A DNA stretch of 64,000 nt from Desulfosudis oleivorans (lineage in GTDB: Bacteria; Desulfobacterota; Desulfobacteria; Desulfobacterales; SURF-7), in assembly GCA_020723325.1 (NCBI GenBank), contig DYJD01000026.1, forward strand, positions 1-64,000, in the 5' to 3' direction. This document shows, piece after piece, positions 8,878 through 17,569 of this stretch (positions are counted from its first letter, which is position 1; each line of letters opens with the position of its first letter). The position numbers and the translations under genes were made by a program. The notes under the pieces are model-generated. The model had not been told where the DNA came from and ran no database searches. It worked only from the letters and a program-made list of their open reading frames with translations.

Positions 8878-11800
8878 ATGAAAAAACGAATCAGCGGCTT
8901 GTTTTTTGGTCTCTTGACTTTACTAGTCGTGTCATCATCTGCCTTGGGTGTTGAGGTAAGCTTGCTGGGTCCGCTTCAATACGATCGCACCACAGGTGCG
9001 CCGAACATTTATTCCAAATCTTTTCGAGGTGTGGAAGGCAAGGGGACATTGATTATCAGAAACGGCGACGCCAATGGAGGAAACCGCATTACCAGCGCGG
9101 GTGTTTTCATAAACGACGTTACTGTTTTCAATCCGGATGATTTTAAAAAGAAGGCTGATGTCCTGACCGCCGAAGTAAATTTGGCCGAAAGCAATACCAT
9201 AAAGGTCGAACTACGCGGCGCACCCGGAACCTATATTTCTGTTGAGATCATTCAGGATATCGATCCGCCCGTGGTCACCATTCAAGCGACACCCGCGTCC
9301 GTCATCCTCGGGAATACCGCCGAACTTGCCTGGACATCGGAAAACGCCGACATTTGTGAAATCACGCCTGATATCGGTCTAGTCGACTTGAGCGGCCGGA
9401 TGACAGTAAGCCCCCAAGCCACCACCACTTACACCATCACCGCTATCGGTTTGGGCGGCACTGCCACCGCCGAAACGGTTGTTTCTGTATTTTTGCCACC
9501 GACTGTAACTATCGATGTTGATCCGGATACGATTATAGAGGGTCAAACAGCCACTCTAACCTGGACGTCGGCCAATGCGGAAAATTGTGTCATTCAACCC
9601 GGTTTGGGGTCGGTTCCGCTAAACGGCACCACCACTGTCTCCCCCAATCAGACTACAATTTACACTATCACAGCCTCAGGTCCGGGGGGGATCGTTACGG
9701 CCGAAGTCCAAATCGAGGTGCAACCAATAGCCGGTCCGCCGCGCATCAACTTTACGCCTTCATCAATAACCATTTCTCGAGGCCAGTCCGCTTCACTGTC
9801 ATGGACCGCTGCTATTGCGCAAAAAGTCTATATCGATAACGGTATCGGTACCGTTCCCACCACCGGAAGCATCTCTGTTACGCCGGAGCATACCACTGTT
9901 TATAGTTTGACTGCCACCGGGGTCGGCGGTTCGTCCAGCGCGCAAGTGTTCGTGCATGTCAATGGCAATCCAGATCCTCAACCCGAGGGGACGTTCGGGC
10001 ATATGTATAATGACTTGATCCCGGCAGACGCCTCGGTTTTTTATTATGAGGAAAAACGCTTTGCCATCATTACGGGCGAGGTCGTTGATTTGCAGGGCCA
10101 ACCCATTGAAGGGGTAACCGTCTCCATTCATAAACATCCTGAATACGGCACTACCACAACCGACGCACAGGGAGATTTCTCCTTACCGGTTGAAGGTGGC
10201 GCCGTCATGACCGTTGTCTATCATAAACAAGGTCTGGTTACTTCTTCCAGGCAGGTCAACGTGCCGTGGAACGATTTTGTGATAGCTGAAACCATTGCCA
10301 TGCTGACTGAAGATCCGGCCTCCACCAGCGTTAACTTTGACGGCAGCCCCGAAACGGTTGTCACTCATCGCAGCACGCCCTATACCGACGAGTTCGGCAC
10401 CCGTTCCGCAACATTGGTATTTACCGGCGACAATCAGGCCTACCTGTCCGATGAAAACGGCAATGCTGTTCAATCCCTGAACACTATTACTGCCAGGGCT
10501 ACAATATATCCGACGCCCGCCTCCATGCCGGCCGTCCTTCCCCCGAATTCCGCATTCACTTATTGTGTGGAACTCGCCGTGGATGGTGCTCAAAGAGTAA
10601 AATTCAGCAAACCGGTCACCACCTGGGTCGATAACTTTCTTGGGTTTGACGTGGGCGAAATCGTTCCCGTGGGCTATTTTGATCGCGACCGAGGCGTTTG
10701 GGTGCCTTCGGATAACGGTATCGTCGTTCGGTTGCTCGACACTAACGGCGACGGCAAGGTTGACGCCATCGACACCAACGGCGACGGCCAACCCGACGAT
10801 CTAGACGGTGATGGTACATATACAAACGAAGCCATCGGCCTGGAAGACAGTGCCCGCTATGCGTCGGGAACCACTTTCTGGCGGGTCGCCATAACCCATT
10901 TCACGCCATGGGATTGTAACTGGCCATATGGTCCTCCGGATGATGCCATTCCACCCAACCCCCCAACAGATCCCGACATGGATGAGCAAAAGAAAGAAAA
11001 TGAGGACTCCAAAGGTTGCTATAATTCCTTTGTGGAGGAAAGAAGTCGGATCTTCCACGAAGATATTCCAATTGCCGGCACGGATATGACGCTTCATTAT
11101 GCCAGCAACCGGGTGGAAGGCTACAAGACCATTATCAGTGTGCCTGTAAGTGGGCCGACTGTGCCGTTCAGTCTTAAGGGAATCTTCGTTAAAGTCGAAA
11201 TAGCCGGCAGGACTTTTATGCAGTCCTTGTCTCCGTTGCCCAATCAGAAGGCGACGTTTTTCTGGAACGGGCTGGATTATCTTGGAAACAAAACGCAAGG
11301 GGTGGTAACCGCGCATGTCCATATCGGTTTTGTTTATGATACGTTTTACTACTCTCCTGATGAATTCGCTAAAGGATTCGCTCAGGCAGGGAGAAATAAC
11401 ACTGGAATCAAGGCGTTGAAAGAGGCGACCTTCTGGAAGGATTTCAACATTAAAACCACAGTCGAAAGTGATCGGGGGAGCGGAATTATCGCCGAAGGCT
11501 GGACGCTTTCTTTGCACCATCGGCTTTACCATGACAATGATTCAGTTCTTATTAGCAAAGGCGATGGAAGCTTTGCCAAAGTTGGCTTCAATATCATCAC
11601 CACAGTGGCCGGCACTGGTTCTCGCGGCGACAGCGGAGACGGTGGCTTGGCCGTTGGAGCGCAGCTGAATCGTCCAACTAGTGTGACCGTGGATGCTTCT
11701 GGGAGTCTCTATATTGTGGATCGAGATAACCGCCGTATCCGGAGGGTGAATACTGATGGTGTCATTACAACCGTAGCTGGAGGGGGTGACGGTGGAGATG

Positions 11801-14800
11801 GTGGGCCTGCCACTGAAGCATGGCTTGAGTGGCCACAAGGAATCGCCGTGGACGCCTCCGGAAACCTGTATATCTCGGATTCAATCAGCCACTGTATCCG
11901 AAAAGTAGATACAAGTGGCATCATCACGACCGTGGCTGGCAACAGCGGATATGGCTTCGGGGGCTACAGTGGAGACGGCGGTCCAGCAATTCAAGCGCAG
12001 CTTAACGAACCATACGATGTAGCTGTGGATGCTTCCGGAAGCCTCTATATATCGGATTCTTACAACCACTGTATCCGTAAAGTAGATACAAGCGGCATTA
12101 TCACGACTGTGGCTGGCAACGGCCTATGGGGTGAAGATGGAGATGGTGGCCCCGCCGTTCAAGCGCGAATTAGCTTTCCTAAGGGTATAGCCGTGGACAC
12201 TTCCGGAAACCTCTATATAGCAACCCATAATCGTATTCGGAAGGTGAATACAAACGGTGTCATCACCACCGTGGCCGGCAACGGCTCATGGGGATACAAT
12301 GGGGGCGGCGGTCCCGCACTGCAAACAGCGCTTCATTTGCCTTGTGATATGGCTCTGGACGCTTTCGGAAATCTTTTTGTTGCGGATATGGGTGACGAAT
12401 GGCCCTCGAATATGAGTAACGATCGTATCTGTAAAGTGGCTCAGGCGCCAGGAACTTTCGCAAATGCGATAACCGTCAGCGGCCAACTCGCAGTTGCCGA
12501 AGGAAGCGAGATTGGGCATGTGATGAGCACGAGTGGCCTGCATATTCGCACAATCGATCTTTATACAGGAGTCTCCTTGTACGAATTCTCTTATAACCAG
12601 GAAGGAAAGCTTGTTTCCATCACCGACCAATTCGGAAACACGGTTCATATTGAAAGAGCTGGTGGCTCCCCAATGGCCGTCATCTCGCCCGATGGAATGA
12701 GAACAGAGCTTTCCATTAACAGTGCCAACCACTTGGCGCAGGTCACCTACCCCGGTGGTGTTCATTATAATTTTCATTATACGGCCGACGGTTTGCTTAC
12801 CGAAAAGATCGATCCCAAAGGCAATCATTTCCGCAACGGATTCGATTCCCAAGGTCGACTGGTGAATATTTCGGACGACGAAGGCGGACTCTGGCGCTAC
12901 TCCACGATGGTAGAAGCTGGTGGCGACAATCTTGTCGAAAAACTAAGCGCCGAAGGGAACCTCACCACCTATCGAGATCATACCGATCCACTTGGCGCCT
13001 ATCAGTCGACTATAACCGACCCCAACGGTGCCCAAACTCTCTATAGCCGCTCGGCGGATGGTCTTACAGCGCAAAAGACTACCAGCTGCGGCATGTCGCT
13101 TGCCTTTCAATATGGCCTTGATTCCGAGTATGGATTCGATTATGTGAAGCAAATGAGTGAAACCACACCATCGGGACTGAAAAGGAGCATCACACATCAG
13201 AAGACCTATGTGGACTCGAACGCGGATAAAATCCCCGATCAAATCACCGAAATTGCGATGGTAAATGGCAAGGCTACAACAATTTCAACCGATGCTCTCC
13301 AGTCGAGTAAATTCGTCACCTCACCAGCGGGGAGGACCGTGACCACTCTTTACGATCCAACAACTTTGCTTACCACCAGTCTTAGCATCCCGGAGCTTTT
13401 TGAAACGACCTTTAGCTATAACGAAAGAGGCCGTATCACCTCCATCATCACGAATACTCGGGAGACCGCTTTCGCTTATGACAGCCGGGGCAATCTCTCT
13501 TCCGTCACTGATCCCGAATATCATACCACAACTTACGGATATGACGATTTGGGGCGGGTAACCGCGGTTTATCGGCCGGATACGTCGGATCTTTTCTTCA
13601 GTTACGACGATAACGGCAATATGACCATATTGACCAATCCGAATACGATCGCCCATGGATTTGGATACAACCGGGTTAATATGTTCGGCAGCTATCAAAC
13701 CCCCTTGAGCGGCGGATACAGCTTCTTGTATGATAAAGATCGTCGACTGGTGCGCAAGACCTTCCCTTCCGGCAGACAAATTTACAATCTTTATGACGGA
13801 ATGCTGCTGAGCCAGATCCAGACACCGGAAGGCAATATCGATTATACCTATCTGTGCAGTTCCAAGGTCGGGAGAATTACCAAGGATGGCGAGAGCGTCA
13901 CTTACGGCTACGACGGCAAATTGCTTACCTCGGAAGTAATAAGCGGTACGTTGAATCAAAATCTGACTTTCACCTACAACAATGATTTTAATGTCAAGTC
14001 TCTCACCTACGCCGGCACGGTTAATTCCTTTACCTATGACAATGACGGTCTGCTGACCGGATCAGGGGTCTATGCCATATCCCGCAATGCGCTGAACGGT
14101 TTACCGGAGAGCGTTTCTGGTGGTTCATTCCATCTCTCCCGCTCTTTTAACGGTTATGCTGAGATCAGCGATCAAACGGCAACTGTCGGCGGACAGGCTT
14201 TGCTGTCCTGGAGTGTATCGCCGGACAATACCGGCCGGATTCTGTCGAAAACCGAAACCGTCGGCGGAGTGACGGTGACCTTCGGATACGATTATGACAG
14301 CATGGGCCGTCTCCTTACGGTTACAAAGAACGGTGTAAAGGTTGAAGAATACGATTATAACCTCAATGGCTCTCGCGAATACGAAACCAATACCTTGCGG
14401 GGAATCACCGGAAGAACCCTGGCGTATTCGGATGAAGATCACTTGCTCACAGCGGGTGGAGTATCCTATCAATACGATCGGGACGGCTTTTTGACCAGCA
14501 AAACCGAGGGAGCTGGAAGCACAGGCTATACCTATTCTTCCAGAGGTGAGTTGCTCAACGTTGCGCTTCCGGATGGCACCTATATTGAATATGAAAATGA
14601 CCCGCTTGGACGACGCATTGCAAAACGAGTCAACGGAACCATGACGGAAAAGTATCTGTGGCAAGGCCTTACACGGCTTTTGGCCACCTATGACGGTGCC
14701 GATAACTTAATCCAGCGCTTTGAATATGCCGATGAACGAATGCCGGTTGCAATGACCCGGGGCGGTGTCACCTACTATCTAACCTATGATCAGGTCGGTT

Positions 14801-15411
14801 CATTGCGATTGGTTGCCAACGCTTCGGGAAATGTGGTAAAAAGAATCGATTATGATTCATTCGGCAATATTATAACGGATACCAACCCGGCTTTCAAAGT
14901 TCCGTTTGGATTTGCCGGAGGCCTGCACGATCGAAACACCGGTCTGGTAAGATTCGGTTATCGCGATTACGATCCCGAAACCGGTCGCTGGACTGCCAAA
15001 GACCCGATTCTTTTTGCCGGTGGGGATACGGATCTGTATGGGTATGTCCTAAATAATCCGGTCAACCTGATTGACCCATATGGATTGCATATAATACAAT
15101 CTGGCTTCCATAGTCATTCAGAAAAAAACAGTTCAGCCTATGCTACAACAGTCGGCCCTTACACCCGTTATAATCAGAACTTTGATAATTTACATCCTCT
15201 AAAACAGGAATCTGTGGAATATCATGAGAGTTTGCATAGAGAATATGGACCTTTCATGGGGGAGCAGAAAGTTCGTGAGCAAGAAATTAATTTTATAAAA
15301 GGACAGAAAAATGAATATGATCCCAATTCGAATGAGTATAAAATCCTTGATAAATGGTTAAAGGACAATGAAGATAGCTATAAAGAAGATTATGGAAAAC
15401 AATGCCCATAG
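8878..15411 (+). CDS. Giant secreted Rhs/YD-repeat protein with NHL propeller and HExxH toxin-like tip
   Basis: 2177 aa. Order of parts: Sec signal peptide (1 to about 22); beta-rich domain (to about 120); three tandem Ig-like domains of about 78 aa (about 128-365), each with a xLxWTS/xA core and a TTxYTIT end; carboxypeptidase-regulatory-like domain (about 395-470); Asp/Gly-rich calcium-type loops DTNGDGKVDAIDTNGDGQPD (about 622-641); five NHL-type repeats (about 903-1188) with the recurring phrase ITTVAG; YD repeats (about 1230-2000); and the Rhs core ending DPYGL (2066-2070). The last 107 residues are a variable tip with HESLH at 2116-2120 and acidic residues about 10-20 positions later (GEQKVREQE), the layout of a zincin metallopeptidase. 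Base composition turns AT-rich exactly after DPYGL, a usual sign of tip exchange. ATG 8878 follows GGGGGATACTTAC; a TTG at 8863 lies in frame upstream. No VgrG or PAAR domain is present, so export is Sec-first. Sigma-54 control is likely. Confidence 0.9.
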   Translation: MKKRISGLFFGLLTLLVVSSSALGVEVSLLGPLQYDRTTGAPNIYSKSFRGVEGKGTLIIRNGDANGGNRITSAGVFINDVTVFNPDDFKKKADVLTAEVNLAESNTIKVELRGAPGTYISVEIIQDIDPPVVTIQATPASVILGNTAELAWTSENADICEITPDIGLVDLSGRMTVSPQATTTYTITAIGLGGTATAETVVSVFLPPTVTIDVDPDTIIEGQTATLTWTSANAENCVIQPGLGSVPLNGTTTVSPNQTTIYTITASGPGGIVTAEVQIEVQPIAGPPRINFTPSSITISRGQSASLSWTAAIAQKVYIDNGIGTVPTTGSISVTPEHTTVYSLTATGVGGSSSAQVFVHVNGNPDPQPEGTFGHMYNDLIPADASVFYYEEKRFAIITGEVVDLQGQPIEGVTVSIHKHPEYGTTTTDAQGDFSLPVEGGAVMTVVYHKQGLVTSSRQVNVPWNDFVIAETIAMLTEDPASTSVNFDGSPETVVTHRSTPYTDEFGTRSATLVFTGDNQAYLSDENGNAVQSLNTITARATIYPTPASMPAVLPPNSAFTYCVELAVDGAQRVKFSKPVTTWVDNFLGFDVGEIVPVGYFDRDRGVWVPSDNGIVVRLLDTNGDGKVDAIDTNGDGQPDDLDGDGTYTNEAIGLEDSARYASGTTFWRVAITHFTPWDCNWPYGPPDDAIPPNPPTDPDMDEQKKENEDSKGCYNSFVEERSRIFHEDIPIAGTDMTLHYASNRVEGYKTIISVPVSGPTVPFSLKGIFVKVEIAGRTFMQSLSPLPNQKATFFWNGLDYLGNKTQGVVTAHVHIGFVYDTFYYSPDEFAKGFAQAGRNNTGIKALKEATFWKDFNIKTTVESDRGSGIIAEGWTLSLHHRLYHDNDSVLISKGDGSFAKVGFNIITTVAGTGSRGDSGDGGLAVGAQLNRPTSVTVDASGSLYIVDRDNRRIRRVNTDGVITTVAGGGDGGDGGPATEAWLEWPQGIAVDASGNLYISDSISHCIRKVDTSGIITTVAGNSGYGFGGYSGDGGPAIQAQLNEPYDVAVDASGSLYISDSYNHCIRKVDTSGIITTVAGNGLWGEDGDGGPAVQARISFPKGIAVDTSGNLYIATHNRIRKVNTNGVITTVAGNGSWGYNGGGGPALQTALHLPCDMALDAFGNLFVADMGDEWPSNMSNDRICKVAQAPGTFANAITVSGQLAVAEGSEIGHVMSTSGLHIRTIDLYTGVSLYEFSYNQEGKLVSITDQFGNTVHIERAGGSPMAVISPDGMRTELSINSANHLAQVTYPGGVHYNFHYTADGLLTEKIDPKGNHFRNGFDSQGRLVNISDDEGGLWRYSTMVEAGGDNLVEKLSAEGNLTTYRDHTDPLGAYQSTITDPNGAQTLYSRSADGLTAQKTTSCGMSLAFQYGLDSEYGFDYVKQMSETTPSGLKRSITHQKTYVDSNADKIPDQITEIAMVNGKATTISTDALQSSKFVTSPAGRTVTTLYDPTTLLTTSLSIPELFETTFSYNERGRITSIITNTRETAFAYDSRGNLSSVTDPEYHTTTYGYDDLGRVTAVYRPDTSDLFFSYDDNGNMTILTNPNTIAHGFGYNRVNMFGSYQTPLSGGYSFLYDKDRRLVRKTFPSGRQIYNLYDGMLLSQIQTPEGNIDYTYLCSSKVGRITKDGESVTYGYDGKLLTSEVISGTLNQNLTFTYNNDFNVKSLTYAGTVNSFTYDNDGLLTGSGVYAISRNALNGLPESVSGGSFHLSRSFNGYAEISDQTATVGGQALLSWSVSPDNTGRILSKTETVGGVTVTFGYDYDSMGRLLTVTKNGVKVEEYDYNLNGSREYETNTLRGITGRTLAYSDEDHLLTAGGVSYQYDRDGFLTSKTEGAGSTGYTYSSRGELLNVALPDGTYIEYENDPLGRRIAKRVNGTMTEKYLWQGLTRLLATYDGADNLIQRFEYADERMPVAMTRGGVTYYLTYDQVGSLRLVANASGNVVKRIDYDSFGNIITDTNPAFKVPFGFAGGLHDRNTGLVRFGYRDYDPETGRWTAKDPILFAGGDTDLYGYVLNNPVNLIDPYGLHIIQSGFHSHSEKNSSAYATTVGPYTRYNQNFDNLHPLKQESVEYHESLHREYGPFMGEQKVREQEINFIKGQKNEYDPNSNEYKILDKWLKDNEDSYKEDYGKQCP
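11585..12440 (+). repeat. Five tandem NHL-type repeats inside the Rhs gene
   Basis: Units of about 160-175 bases encode the pattern IITTVAG, then GDGGPA, a proline or leucine segment, then AVDASGNLYISD and IRKV. The ITTVAG codons fall near 11592, 11761, 11921, 12097 and 12258. Such units build a beta-propeller, probably for binding or surface display. Confidence 0.85.
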
Positions 15412-15471
15412 AATAATGGCAAAAGGGTTCAGTAATTATGTATCCTTAAGGTCATAAAGGATGATGGAGAT

Positions 15472-15966
15472 ATGAGCTATACAAAATCATATTATAGTGC
15501 TTCACAAAGCATAATTAATATAATAACGCTTATTACCATTTTATCAATTAGCAATAATGTTAACGCAAAAATAGTTGTTTATTCGTTTGAAGAAAAAGTT
15601 AATAGATCTGATGTAATTGCTATTGGGAAAATTATAAAAATAACAAAAAATATATTTACAAAAGATGAAATAATAATTGATATTATTGAGTTAATTAAAG
15701 GTGATATTTCAAAAAAGCAAATAGAAATAGAATATGGAAACTATTTTTTTGCACCGAAAGAGGATTTGTCTAATTTTGTAGACGGTGGAAAATATGTATT
15801 TTTTATTACTCAAGATGAGTCATCATATTATTTGACGGGAGCTTCGAGTGGATATTATCAAATACTAGAAAAAGATATGATTTGTTTCGATGAGAAAAAA
15901 ATAAAAATCGAAGATTTCAAAAAAACAATAAATAATGAATCTAAAGCTCGGGTTTCAGCTCAGTAA
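15472..15966 (+). CDS. AT-rich exported protein, candidate TIMP/NTR-like immunity partner of the Rhs tip
   Basis: 164 aa, first gene after the Rhs stop (60-base gap), on the same strand. A hydrophobic segment (IINIITLITILSI) ending NNVNA looks like a signal peptide, so it should act in the periplasm or outside the cell. The mature part follows the strand and motif pattern of bacterial TIMP/NTR-like proteins: EEKVNRSDVIAIGKII, then a strand ending ELIKGDI, then an xIEIEYG strand, then FVDGGKYVFFI. The N-terminal cysteine of true TIMPs is absent. Composition is far more AT-rich than the flanking genome and matches the Rhs tip, so the two probably moved together. Immunity by position is the usual rule for Rhs tips; the TIMP resemblance is by eye only. 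ATG 15472 is preceded by GGAGAT, with AAGGATG slightly further up. Confidence 0.6.
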   Translation: MSYTKSYYSASQSIINIITLITILSISNNVNAKIVVYSFEEKVNRSDVIAIGKIIKITKNIFTKDEIIIDIIELIKGDISKKQIEIEYGNYFFAPKEDLSNFVDGGKYVFFITQDESSYYLTGASSGYYQILEKDMICFDEKKIKIEDFKKTINNESKARVSAQ

Positions 15967-16623
15967 GAAAAATTGATCGGATCGGGTGATAGAGAGGGGC
16001 GGGCCTCGTTGAATGCTCGCCAATCAAGGATTTGACCTCAAAACAAAAAAACATAGGGGTCGTACACTCTTGACAGAAGATCAACAATCAACTCCCCGGC
16101 TGCTTTTTTCTTTTAACTGCTACAATTGACAGCATACCGACGAGTGCCCTGTGCCGAGCCCGCCGCGCGCGGCACGGCGAAGCCGGTTTATAAAATCAGA
16201 CAGACGTTTACCGCAACGCAAGGCCCCGCCCGGCGTGATGCTTGCTTTCGATTACATGAATCCGAATTATCCGATCGTTGCACCTCAAGTAGAATAAATC
16301 AGGCGCAATGTTGGATAATACCCCTCGGATTATGTAAGAGAACGCAGGCAGCATGACGGGCGGGGCCTTTTAAATTGACAAGCGGCTTCCTCATGTGCTG
16401 TTGCGGTTAAAATAAAGACGGAACTCCTTGTTCAAAGGGTCGGCGGGTGGGTAGTCATCAAAATTGACGCCGCTTATCTCGCCCCCGCCCGGCACCGGCG
16501 TGATGGCTGCCGGAATCTTGCAGCGATCATGACAGCGGCGGGCTTAAAATAGACAAGCGACATCCTTAGTTTTTAATCTATGTTACCTTGTAACGCTATT
16601 TCTTATCGACGAGTGCCTCTGTA
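15967..16623. other. Gene-poor region with degraded repeats
   Basis: No credible gene. A 76-codon open frame at 16126-16356 has no ribosome site and is Arg/Ala/Cys-rich, as expected from GC-rich noncoding DNA. The region holds an imperfect long palindrome (16220-16369), a direct repeat of CGACGAGTGCC (16138 and 16608), and repeated words like AATTGACA and AATAGACAAGCG. It lies between an Rhs toxin locus and a toxin-antitoxin pair, typical of recombination debris. Confidence 0.5.
16220..16369. repeat. Imperfect 150-base inverted repeat
   Basis: AAGGCCCCGCCCG at 16220-16232 pairs with CGGGCGGGGCCTT at 16357-16369, a perfect 13-base arm. Weaker pairing continues inward (TGATGCT with AGCATGA). 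I could not find the conserved ends of an integron attC site. Confidence 0.5.
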
Positions 16624-16935
16624 TCAGTGCTCGTTTTTCGGCAGTCGGGATTGCCAGCTTCTCGGATGTCGACGCTGATGCATAACAGCGACAATCAAAA
16701 TAGTGTTTTCCCTGATTTGGTAAATGATCCCGTAAGGAAATCGATTGGTCAGACAGCGGCGGGTCCGATTTGACGAAGGAAGGCGGGACCAGGCTTCCGG
16801 ATTTTCTTTGATCCGCTCTATCGTATCTTCCACCTCTTCGGTAAAATCCTCGCCCAGCCCGTGTTTTTGGATATTGTAAAAAACAACGGCTTCATAAAAC
16901 TCCATGCGGGCGGGTATGAGAAAGTCAACCTTCAT
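16624..16935 (-). CDS. RelE/ParE-family toxin
   Basis: 103 aa of the ParE/RelE fold. It opens with a short strand and helix (VDFLIPARMEFYEAVVFYNIQ), has the typical central helix ending RIKENPEAWSRL, then the strand pair TRRCLTNRFPYGIIYQI and IVAVMHQRRHPRSW. Such proteins inhibit DNA gyrase or cleave mRNA on ribosomes; sequence alone does not say which. It is the second gene of a pair: its ATG (16935) overlaps the antitoxin stop by four bases, the usual coupled layout. It stands in a recombination-rich stretch. Confidence 0.88.
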   Translation of the reverse strand: MKVDFLIPARMEFYEAVVFYNIQKHGLGEDFTEEVEDTIERIKENPEAWSRLPSSNRTRRCLTNRFPYGIIYQIRENTILIVAVMHQRRHPRSWQSRLPKNEH

Positions 16936-17153
16936 CGGCGGCGGAGATCTTTGAAAACGTCCTCTGCGGATACGGTTTTTATCTCGCCCCGTTCATACGC
17001 ATCAATCCGGCTTTCGGCTTCCTCAGCCCACAATCGGTCTATTTCCTCATAGGATATATCCAGGCTGGTAAACAAACGTTCCGCCAACTGTGCCCTTTCA
17101 TGCGGCGGCAGAGTCAGTGCTTCGGCCAGCACTTGTTCGGCTCTTGCGGTCAT
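16932..17153 (-). CDS. Addiction-module antitoxin (TIGR02574-like)
   Basis: 73 aa, acidic and helical. It carries the family pattern AEALTLPPHERAQLAERLFTSL, a middle WAEEAESRIDAYERGEI and a closing SAEDVFKDLRRR. This is the standard partner of ParE/RelE toxins of this type: it binds and masks the toxin and probably represses the pair. It is first in the pair and overlaps the toxin start by four bases. Its own ATG (17153) overlaps the TGA of a decayed XRE-like reading frame, so it was once coupled to a third gene. The GAGGAGGACCAT context upstream supplies a ribosome site. Confidence 0.88.
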   Translation of the reverse strand: MTARAEQVLAEALTLPPHERAQLAERLFTSLDISYEEIDRLWAEEAESRIDAYERGEIKTVSAEDVFKDLRRR

Positions 17154-17361
17154 ATGGTCCTCCTCGAATCCGATCCTTTCATGGCCAGTTGTTCGAAAAG
17201 ATGCTTTTTGATAAAGGCTTCGATAAGAACCTTTAGATGCATACGGTCTTCGTCTGAAAGCTCATCTCTTTGGGCGAACTGGTCGATTAGTTCAATCTCG
17301 TATTTTTCCTAAGACACGATTCTTCCCGCTTCTCAGCAAATAGTCAAGGCTGACATCCAGG
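17150..17361 (-). pseudogene. Frameshifted remnant of an XRE-type regulator
   Basis: Two minus-strand frames read as consecutive parts of one protein end. Bases 17334-17361 encode SLDVSLDYLLRSG-type sequence, the end of an XRE helix-turn-helix domain (compare the family phrase GVSxDYLL). After a frame change near 17310, bases 17150 to about 17305 encode EKYEIELIDQFAQRDELSDE and a helix ending AFIKKHLFEQLA, the usual C-terminal helix of such regulators. The DNA-binding helices are missing. The fragment ends in TGA inside the antitoxin start codon. Confidence 0.55.
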
Positions 17362-17569
17362 CTGTTTTCATTTCTATCGTATCTCCTCCCAAAAATCAAA
17401 TCATGAATCCGGCTTTGCCTAATGGCTACGCTAATTAAAGACCCAGCTTCGCGAAAAACGCTACGCCGGGGCCAACAGAATCCGGCTTCGCTTAAAATGG
17501 CAGTATTCCGCATTGGGGGTATTCGCCTGATCGGATGCGGTTTGATATTATGAACATCTGTTTGGGAAA
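17362..17569. other. Degraded intergenic sequence with a short direct repeat
   Basis: GAATCCGGCTTTGCCTAATG near 17404 and GAATCCGGCTTCGCTTAAAA near 17467 are diverged direct repeats. A 73-codon minus-strand frame crosses this stretch, but only its last part (the XRE remnant) looks coding. Confidence 0.4.

Noticed and set aside
11585-12440. The regular 160-175-base repeats as a CRISPR-like or mobile array
   Set aside because: They are in frame, encode NHL repeats and lack identical short repeats with unique spacers.
16126-16356. A 76-codon open frame on the plus strand
   Set aside because: No ribosome site, odd Arg/Cys/Ala-rich composition and overlap with a long palindrome; no family resemblance.
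16220-16369. An integron attC site
   Set aside because: The conserved end triplets (AAC and GTT) in the right setting are not visible and no integrase gene is present.
17292-17513. A 73-codon minus-strand gene
   Set aside because: Only its last codons resemble a protein family (XRE end); the first two thirds look noncoding, so it is treated as part of a remnant.
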